From Alviniconcha marisindica (lineage: Eukaryota; Mollusca; Gastropoda; Provannidae), in contig JABMCL010001355.1 in NCBI GenBank assembly GCA_018857735.1, positions 97,501 through 161,500 of the forward strand: 64,000 bases of DNA, given 5' to 3'. This document shows positions 1-64,000 of this stretch, in pieces (positions within the stretch are counted from its first letter, which is position 1; each line of letters begins with the position of its first letter). The notes under the pieces were generated by a model. That model was not told where the DNA came from, made no database searches, and worked only from the letters and a program-made list of their open reading frames with translations. The position numbers were made by a program, and so were the translations under genes.

Positions 1-12
1 TACGGCATCAGT

Positions 13-19
<7 letters not shown>

Positions 20-103
<84 letters not shown>
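20..103. repeat. (TG)n microsatellite
   Basis: About 84 bp of uninterrupted (TG)n downstream of the sulfatase gene. The adjacent sequence up to the next array contains no recognisable gene. Confidence 0.95.
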
Positions 104-104
<1 letters not shown>

Positions 105-513
105 AGTTGGGGGCGGGGGTGGGGACTGGGAGAGATGGAATAAGGGTAGGTAGTAATATAATGATTCATTTTCTTTATATATTGCTGTTTCTCATATGGC
201 ACATGTACTTGTATATTATACATTGTTAGTTGTCATAATTATATGTATTATGTTTGTGAAACTTAGAAAATGTTGGAGAATGTTGTAAATCGCAGTGAGT
301 TTGGGTACACCAGAGAATAGCGCTATACAAAAGTTATCTATTATTATAATTATATTCTTCTAACATGATTTGCTACTCCGTTCAATGATTTAAAATAAAA
401 AATTTAAAAAAAGGGGGGGGGGGGGGGGGGGGTTGAGAAGGCGAGCGTGCAAACGAGTGAGAACCTGACTAGTCTTGAGTATGTGGGTGAGTAAGAAATA
501 AGGTGGGAGGGAG

Positions 514-660
<147 letters not shown>

Positions 661-900
661 TGTGTGGGGTGTATGTGGGTGTGAGTAGTTAGTTGATAGG
701 GCACTGGTGGAAGTATCTAGCGTTTTTTTTGTTTTTTTTGTTTTTTTGTATTTGTGTGGCCATTTGTTTGTTGGACTTGTTGACTTATTTCTTGTAATGG
801 TTGTAATCGATTTTGTTGTTGTTGGTATCTGTGATATAGACGAATAATATTCTTATAGTCTTACGTCTCACATTTTTTGTTTGTTTTTGTTTCGTTTTGC

Positions 901-8259
<7,359 letters not shown>

Positions 8260-9669
8260 TGCAGTTCAGTTCAAGATGGTACCTATGCGCTTGGGAAAAC
8301 CCAGACGCGTCCAGCTCGTCTCTCGGAAATTTCCCTGGTGTCGTTTTATTTTCGAAACAGTTCCAATGTTCGTCTGCTGGATTGACGATGGCCCTAGCTC
8401 TCTCGTCCTTTCTAGGAAGCTGATCGTCAAGCTCTTCCACTTTCCACGCCTCTCTCTCTCTCTGTCTCTCTCTCCAGGCGATCGATGGTGTGATGTCCTT
8501 GACTTTGTGTACACAGGTACTGTCTCAAACTCCTGAACTCTTCAGATCTTCGGAGACACAAACCACTTAATTCTGATGGTTGCTTTCCCCCTGTCTGTCT
8601 GCTCTGTCACAGGGTTTGTTTTTCGTTTTTCGTGACATCCGTTAGATGGTTTACGACTGAAATATAGGCCGCTACAACCGACGATCGATGTCCAGACTGA
8701 ATATTCTCCAAGAAAACTAAAATAACATCAATATATACAACAACAAAAATTATACTGCACTTTAATACTGCCGCTGCTGTGCACACCTGCAGTGCAGCTA
8801 GTGATTACCACACCTGCCCGGGTCACAGCGGGACGAGGCAAGAATCCACACGCAGCCAGCGTGCCCCTAACCTGGAAAACTCGCTTTCAGTTCTACCGAG
8901 CGGTTTACCATCAAAAGCCGCATATGGCGGCTTACCATATGGCGGCTTACTAGCCTCAAAAGACAAAATTACAATGATGCATACATTCAGTTGTAATTAT
9001 GTGCACGTAATCTCTCGCACTTAATAGTAATTATGTACCTTTGAAAATCTGAAACAAGAATGAATGCTAGCGTTCTGAAACAAGATCCAAACCCATAAAA
9101 GGTTCAAAATTGTGTTTTGCCCTAATAAATAGCGTTATTTTGAATCTTTTATGTATTTGGATCTTTGTGTCAAGTTAGCCATTGCGGGAAGAACGTGACT
9201 TGACGAAGGTACATAGTTACAGTTATGTGTACATGAACTTCAATTATATGCTTTGGGCGCAGTTAAGTCGTTGGAACCGAGCGACAAAAGACATCTACTA
9301 AGTGGAACTAACGAGTAATTATGTTGAGATAATTAGTAATACGTGCTTTTGGTGCTACTAAGCCGTTGGACGCATATCACTGTAACATGATGTGGTGTCA
9401 ATGACGACGCATGCGCAAAGAACAGCCAATGAACCCGACTCATTGTCCTATTCGTGTACTTGTAGCATCATCGAACGAGCCTCGATTCGCAACATTCACT
9501 GATCTTTCCAGTTGCTGCAGGCGTCTTTTGGCGGACTCTGCCAAGTGCAACTCTGAGGAAAAATCGCCCTTCCGATTGCCTCACACTTTCAACTGACTAC
9601 GTTCAAAACTGCGTTTGATCCTTTCAAAAAGGGCCACACCTGGAAAGTGGCAATGTTGTTTGGGCGCCA
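8260..9669. other. intergenic stretch upstream of the sulfatase gene
   Basis: Probably contains the sulfatase promoter and 5' UTR near 8260-8520, but no core promoter element could be identified. A short (ct)n run lies at about 8450-8475, and a 17-bp direct repeat (atatggcggcttaccatat) near 8920-8950. No gene was recognised; the open frames here are short and unlike any family I know. Confidence 0.5.
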
Positions 9670-10015
9670 CGCCTCCTCAAAGACTGTTGACCGAAGGTGT
9701 CTTGAGACGAGCGACAAAACTAGTTCTTGGCCTTAAAGACCTTGACTACAGTGAAAGGCTGGAGTGCGTGGATTTACCAAGTATGAAATATCGCAGAGAC
9801 AGGAGAGACTTGACTGAGACACAGCAGTGTACGCACGGCCTGTACAGCCTCAACAACAGTCTGTTGGAAATGGATGTTGAGACAACACTGACAAGAGGGC
9901 ACAAACCATGGACCTACATATACCATGATACAAGCTGAAAAAGTTAAGACGTTGCGCCAGCCTTCGAGTCATGTGGTAAACAATCTTCGTAGCCTCTGAC
10001 CTCGACCTCTGATCC
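9670..10015 (+). pseudogene. decayed LINE reverse-transcriptase C-terminal fragment
   Basis: One frame reads VLRRATKLVLGLKDLDYSER followed by LECVDLPSMKYRRDRRDL and TRGHK. This is the familiar end of a non-LTR retrotransposon ORF2 (RRATK, Y..RL..L.LPSLKYRR.RGDLI). After a stop near 9938 the similarity resumes in another frame (KLKKLRRCASLR), so it is frameshifted and dead. No target-site duplication or upstream RT core was found. Confidence 0.7.
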
Positions 10016-10169
10016 GCACACAAATCGCTGACGTCACGAGAGAAAATAGTTCCCTAACCACTACCACTACCACTACCACCCGTGTACTAACCCTAACTAA
10101 TGTCATGTTGTTCTGGCGGTGGCTGACTGTCTCTTCGGTCGGAGCGCACGGACGAGCTACTCATATATA

Positions 10170-10260
10170 TATACCTTACCCGATCCCCCCCTCTCTCCCC
10201 CCCCCCCCCCCCTCGTCCCTAATAGCGGTATGTGGCTTCTGTGGATGTAAAGCACCACGA
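10170..10260 (+). mobile_element. fragment of the SINE family A 3' end
   Basis: A poly-C stretch followed by cgtccctaatagcggtatgt and ggcttctgtggatgtaaagc, the same 3' motif as the full SINEs. No head and no clear target-site duplication were seen. Confidence 0.6.
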
Positions 10261-10545
10261 CAAGAAAAAACAAACAACAACAACAACAAAACACGACACA
10301 CACACACACACACGCACACACGCACGCACGCACACACACGAAACCAATGGCACACAACCGTTGTCGTTATTTTATACTCTCTTTTTTTTCCAGGTGAGCC
10401 GGGTGGGGCCGGGATGGGGGTCCGGGGGCTATCCGCACTTGCGTTCCAAGTGCGCGCGACCCACCTGTGTGTGTGTTTGTGGAGGGGGATGCCAAACGCT
10501 CACTATAAATTTCATGTGTGTGGGTGCGTGCACGGAAACCTGAGA

Positions 10546-10759
<214 letters not shown>

Positions 10760-11652
10760 CGGCGTGCAGGCGAGTCTGTGAGTGTGAGGTTGTTGCCGCG
10801 TTTCAGTGTGTGTCAGCTGCACTTTGCTTTGTATGACTAAGTAAGCCTATGTGTAGTAATGTATTACTTTATGCTACTGATTTTTGTGTGAGTATTTAAG
10901 CATTCCGTGCTTTTGTTTAAATGACAAAGAGCTTTGAGTCGCCGAACCGAGCGCAATATAAATTCCATATTATTATTATTATTATTAATATCAGTTAGGC
11001 TATATAATGATATCATGGCTGAAACATCGGGCAGACGGTTTGACATTTCGGTTCAATCTGACAGGACATGCAGTGAGGAATAAGTGTCGAACCTCATCAG
11101 AGGTATAGGTTAGGGTTGACCCCTCTCCCCCCCCCCCCCCCCCCCCTCCAATCCCCCCCTTTTTTCTCTCCCTGTTTTATCGATTTTGTGAAACTGATGC
11201 TTAGTCTGCGGTTGTCCCCAATGTTTATTTGCTGCAGACTAGAGTCTTTTAGACCGCTGTTGTGGTTTGGTGGTGCGTTTACCATTAAGCTTGTCGGTAG
11301 ACCGCCGCCGTTTTGACTTGTTAGGTCAAGCGGCAAGTACTTCATTCCATATCAGTAAAGGAACAAGCAAAACAAAACAAATAACAGCAACAAAGCAACA
11401 ACATAAACAGTTTATATATATATAAAAACCAACAAGAACAAAAATTACAGAGCGCAACAAGAGACAGGCAATATTGATATCAAACGCATTATCATGAGAC
11501 AGAATAATATTGCGGTTACTAAAATGCCCTGTAAAATACTGAAACAGACAGACGTTTCTCGGAATACCTGGCATTTATTCGACCAGTGGTTACACTGCAG
11601 TGATCTTCTCCGTCCAGTCAGTCTTGTCACCGTGAAATGCGAGGTTTTTACT

Positions 11653-11972
11653 AAGTAAATATCGGCGCTAACGTCCACAGAAACCGTAACTGAGGCTTAT
11701 TAGGGACGGGGAGAAGGGGGGTAGGGGTTATGGCGGTGGGGGAAGAGGGAGACTATTATCCCTATCGCTACACTGTCACACCAGAATGACTCCTGCATTA
11801 AGATGGCAGTGATGAGAGCCATTTTAATGTTTCATTAATTGTGAGGGACAAAGTCACAAGGCAGTGTCCACAGACCACAATTTTTGAAGAGAAAGGAGAG
11901 CCGAAGCGGATTCGAACCGAGGTCCCTCTGCTTAGCAGCCTAACGCCTTACCGCTAGGCCAAACCGGCTCAC
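11653..11972 (-). mobile_element. full-length family A SINE with 10-bp target-site duplication (best copy)
   Basis: A 320-bp element on the minus strand. It starts gtgagccggtttggcctagc, with a complete tRNA-like head: A box, a gctgctaagc loop resembling Ser-GCU tRNA, and B box ggttcgaatcc. The body then ends in the ggtttctgtggacgtt motif. It is flanked by GGTTTTTACT at 11643-11652 and 11973-11982. This copy is the best template for a family consensus. Confidence 0.9.
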
Positions 11973-12079
11973 GGTTTTTACTGCTACTAGTACCAGGGAA
12001 ATACAGCTATGGCGCGCTCGGCCAGCAACCCAGCTGACGCGTTCCCCCTACTTCCGACAAATCGCGTACGCCAGTCCGT

Positions 12080-12299
12080 CGTTTAGTACGCGCTACAACC
12101 AAACTTGGTGTTTATTTGAAGACGAGCATAGTTCAGGAGCTGTGTGAGAGTCGAGGTGGCCGTCCTGGGCTGTCCGTCCTAACGAGCCTTCTGGTTTCCG
12201 TGGACGTAAAGCTATATTGAACCATGCTTCGGCATTGGTCTCAGCTTGTCCCTAATATGTCAGCTGACATCTGAGGACATTAAGCAACACTACCTACCT
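12080..12299 (+). mobile_element. SINE family B, longer copy with 5' extension and target-site duplication
   Basis: A plus-strand copy of about 220 bp, flanked by GCCAGTCCGT at 12070-12079 and 12300-12309. It has about 50 extra 5' bases (from cgtttagtacgcgctacaac) not present in the other B copies. It may be the least truncated copy and so reveal the family head. Confidence 0.82.
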
Positions 12300-12432
12300 G
12301 CCAGTCCGTTGCACATGCGCGAAGATATAAGTGGCGGCGACGGTGTAGATCTCCCTCTTCCCCCACCTCCGTACCCCGGCCTTCGCGCCCTCCTCCCCGT
12401 ACGTAAAACCTTGTGGTTTCGAGTGCGGACGT

Positions 12433-12612
12433 CATACGGTTCAGGAGCTGTGTGAGAGTCGAGGTGGACGTCCTGGGCTGTCCGTCCTAACGAGCCTTCT
12501 GGTTTCCGTGGACGTAAAGAATTATTGAACCGTGCTTCGGCATTGGTCACAACTTGTCCCTATTATGTCAACTCATCTGAGGACATAAAGCATCACTTCA
12601 TCGTCATCATCA
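12433..12612 (+). mobile_element. SINE family B with 12-bp target-site duplication
   Basis: A plus-strand copy, about 180 bp, ending in a (tca)n-like tail. It is flanked by GAGTGCGGACGT at 12421-12432 and 12613-12624. It lies just downstream of the longer copy. Confidence 0.87.
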
Positions 12613-12624
12613 GAGTGCGGACGT

Positions 12625-12942
12625 TATTCACCAGGTTTGCTTACTTGCTCAATGGTCTTAGCGAGCTGTGCCACGTGTAAGAGCAAACATAGGCTACAGC
12701 AAAATGTATTTTCAAACATCCGAACATCTCGGCACTCCCATCGTCAGAGGCCGCGACGTGACAGCAGCCGACACTCTTGACACCTTTCAGTGTCGCAGTA
12801 TTAATGATAATAATAACGGCGGCGGTCATTTCATCGACAAGGGAGAGCACACCGCGCTTTACTGTGACAAGATGTACAATAATGTATAAACCTCAAAAAT
12901 AATAAATCATATACTAGTCATATATAGTCCGCGCGCGCGCCC
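12625..12942. other. intergenic stretch without a recognised gene
   Basis: A 73-codon frame (12668-12889, plus) is open but has no recognisable domain and sits among SINEs, so it is probably chance. Confidence 0.4.
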
Positions 12943-13840
<898 letters not shown>

Positions 13841-14109
13841 TACAGAAGACGCCAGAAATGCATGAATAGAGTCGGCTCAGTGGCCAGTTTGACTCTTGCC
13901 TTTTATTTATTTTATTATACAATATTTCCTAATTAATAAAGGAATATCTGTCACTTCTGATATTTAAAAAATAAATATAAAAAAATCTGCCCCTTTAACG
14001 ATTTTGGTTTAAAATGTCTTCTTCGAAGTACAGACATGCACGAAATAGATTACACATTTCTTTTCCTTATTTTCTTTTTCTTTTTCTCCAAAGTAATTTG
14101 GAGGGCGGA

Positions 14110-14134
14110 GGGGGGGGGGGGGGGGGGGGGGGGG
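14110..14134. repeat. poly-G tract
   Basis: A run of about 25 G, interrupted once near its end. Similar poly-C runs lie at 2100-2119, 2948-2973 and 11127-11147. Confidence 0.95.
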
Positions 14135-14157
14135 AGGGGATGCATTGCACTGACTTG

Positions 14158-14429
14158 GTCTGAAACGTATATCTATATAAATATACATGTCAGAGGGATA
14201 TTTGTTTCTTGCGGCTTTCTAAAGTTAATAACCAATCACACTTAATTAGTAATCTGTCTCACATGTTATGTGGACATCATCACAAGTACAAAAGGTCTGA
14301 AACGTATATCTATATAAATATACATGTCAGAGAGATATTTGTTTCTTGCTTTCTAAAGTTAATAACCAATCACACTTAATTAGTAATCTGTCTCACATGT
14401 TATGTGGACATCATCACAAGTACAAAAGG
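14158..14429. repeat. near-identical 137-bp direct repeat, two copies
   Basis: Units 14158-14294 and 14295-14429 are almost identical (ggtctgaaacgtatatctat ... gacatcatcacaagtacaaa). The second lacks two or three bases (gcggctt becomes gctt). The unit includes AT-rich, partly palindromic sequence (atatctatataaatatacat). Confidence 0.88.
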
Positions 14430-14689
14430 ATATAAGAATAACGCACTTGAACCATTGACCAAAAAACTTAATAAACAAGTATATTCATTACAAAAGCAAT
14501 GTTCTTTCCATGTTTTCTTGATTGGAACCTGTACTGGCCCCTGCTTTAGATATCGGGATAGCCAAGAGTGGCAGCAATCCAGTCCTCAGTCCCCCAAGCC
14601 ATATTCTCTGTCTCACGCCCTGTGTAAAAGCAAGAAAATCTTTTCACGGTGTCTTACCCTGTCTTGTGATGATGTACCATCAAACTAAT

Positions 14690-15430
14690 TTGGATTGAAA
14701 AGGTTTCAGTATATCTGAAGATCTAGTAGAAACGATTGTGGCTTTGACCTTGAACATCGCAAAATGATATTTCTGAATGATACTCTGGCTGATGATGATG
14801 CATCACCATACTAAGTTTGACCGATCAGAAATATTGTCCGGGCAAACATTCATTGAAGTTCAGAACCTTCACTGTGACCTTGACCTTGACTACAGCAAAG
14901 CAACCTTTTCACAAAACACTCCAGCTTATGAACATGCACTGTCAAACTAAGTTGGTCGCCCCAAAAAATCATCAGTTCAAAAACATATAATAGAAATAGT
15001 CATATTTGATAGTATGAACCGAAATTCAGTTACTGTGACCTTGACCTTGAAGATAAAAACCCATTTTTCGCATTTGACGCTCTGGCTTATAATGATGTCT
15101 CACCATACTGGATGCATAAGATATCATCCAAACTAACATGAACTGAAACTTTTAACCTTGGCTGTGACATTGACCTTGAACACAGCAATCCAACATTTTC
15201 ACTGGACACGTTTTGCTTATGATGATCTACACTCAAATTGAGTTTGGTTGCAAAAGACTCACTGGTTTAGAACTAATAAAAGATATAGTAGAAACTGTCA
15301 TATTTTGATTATATAAACCCACACTGTGACCTTGACCTTGAAGATAGAATCCCATTTTTTCGCATGACATTCCAGCTCATGGTGGTGCACCACAATACCA
15401 AGTTTGGTTACAAAAGGTTGCAAACACTCA
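14690..15430 (+). repeat. tandem array of a repeat containing TGACCTTGACCTTGA
   Basis: The motif tgaccttgaccttga (or a close variant) recurs near 14733, 14874, 15034, 15163 and 15325, at roughly 130-160 bp spacing. Between the motifs, shared phrases recur: ccataccaagtttggttac, a segment like catgacattccagctcatg, and tagtagaaactgtcat. The same family occurs inverted in dynein intron 56. Confidence 0.75.
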
Positions 15431-15565
15431 GCCGAGTGGGAACAAATATGTGTCACGAGCGTTACATCCCTCACCCATGAAGACACCACAGTGCTTTCCC
15501 TTCTCTAGTACACCGCACACACCGCAAAAAGAGGTCAAACGTTGCTGCCGCAACATAATATATAT

Positions 15566-15566
15566 G

Positions 15567-15630
<64 letters not shown>
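15566..15630. repeat. (TG)n microsatellite upstream of the dynein gene
   Basis: About 64 bp of (TG)n roughly 300 bp before the dynein start codon; the last long simple repeat before the gene. Confidence 0.95.
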
Positions 15631-15632
<2 letters not shown>

Positions 15633-15849
15633 TTTAGCGTACATCGATCTTTTAAAAAAATCAAAATGTAGCAGAAATGAATTTGTTTTAACATAACTGT
15701 CTCCATTCCTGTACAACGGCCGGCTAATCTAAACAGATAATTATTGATCAAGAACCACTCCTATAGGTCAAGGGTCAGCACGGCCCGATTTGCCCATGCG
15801 TAGAGATGTGAGTATGACAACTTCCGATGACATCATCACCTACAGTTCC

Positions 15850-15944
15850 CGGATGTCGTCTGCTCCGTGCAGACTGTTGTAGGCGGCTCTAAAGACTTTT
15901 GTGGAATCTTCATCACCCAGACACAAGTTTCACCCTAAGCAGCC
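15850..15944 (+). promoter_or_regulatory. probable 5' UTR / start context of the dynein gene
   Basis: This is the non-repetitive sequence immediately before the initiator Met. The start context gccATGg is favourable. No TATA-like element was recognised close by, which is usual for a housekeeping gene. The transcription start cannot be placed from sequence alone. Confidence 0.35.
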
Positions 15945-63918
<47,974 letters not shown>

Positions 63919-64000
63919 GTGAGAAGATCACTTTAAAAAAAAAAAAATGCAGGTTATTGATGTTTCATGGTTTTCTGTTTTGTAAGATCCTTGGTACCTT

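Noticed and set aside
9411..9596. A 61-codon frame upstream of the LINE fragment
   Set aside because: No domain or RT similarity; short and flanked by repeats, so unsupported as a gene.
14404..14688. A 94-codon frame just after the 137-bp repeat
   Set aside because: It begins inside the repeat copy, ends in the GACCTT repeat region and resembles no family.

Overview
This is animal genomic DNA: spliced genes with GT-AG introns, long (TG)n/(CA)n arrays, retroposed SINEs and LINE fragments. It is most probably a mollusc, perhaps a gastropod. That guess rests on gene architecture and repeat style only; no species marker was seen. Two protein genes are present, arranged head to head about 7.7 kb apart.

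Region 1 (901-8259, minus strand) is a complete six-exon gene for a steryl-sulfatase/arylsulfatase-like enzyme. The exons join in one frame into 589 residues, close to the length of human STS. They carry the formylglycine Cys motif, the metal-binding Asp pair, GKWH and a two-helix hydrophobic hairpin. Its introns are packed with microsatellites, a 36-bp minisatellite and SINEs.

Region 2 (8260-15944) is intergenic and repeat-rich. It holds two decayed LINE reverse-transcriptase tails, several SINEs with intact target-site duplications, a roughly 490-bp (CA)n array, a 137-bp direct repeat and an array built on a GACCTTGACCTTGA core.

Region 3 (15945 to the window edge, plus strand) is the cytoplasmic dynein 1 heavy chain gene (DYNC1H1 orthologue). 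I placed 64 consecutive exon positions. They sum to 10,617 coding bases, or 3,539 codons, with every phase consistent. They run from the initiator Met through the tail, linker, AAA1-AAA4, stalk CC1, microtubule-binding domain (MTBD) and CC2, to about the start of AAA5. Roughly the last quarter of the protein lies beyond the window. The dynein introns are much poorer in mobile elements than the first 15 kb.

The main discovery candidate is exon position 60, which exists twice (58014-58209 and 58802-58997). Both copies are exactly 196 bp, have the same phases, intact splice sites and open frames. They encode two clearly different versions of the first half of the dynein MTBD. Using both, or neither, shifts the frame into an early stop, so the two must be mutually exclusive. 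The gene therefore appears able to make two dynein motors that differ at the microtubule-contacting surface. Two other exons (3 and 19) have locally duplicated 3' splice sites; the duplicate before exon 19 could act as an in-frame 33-nt microexon.
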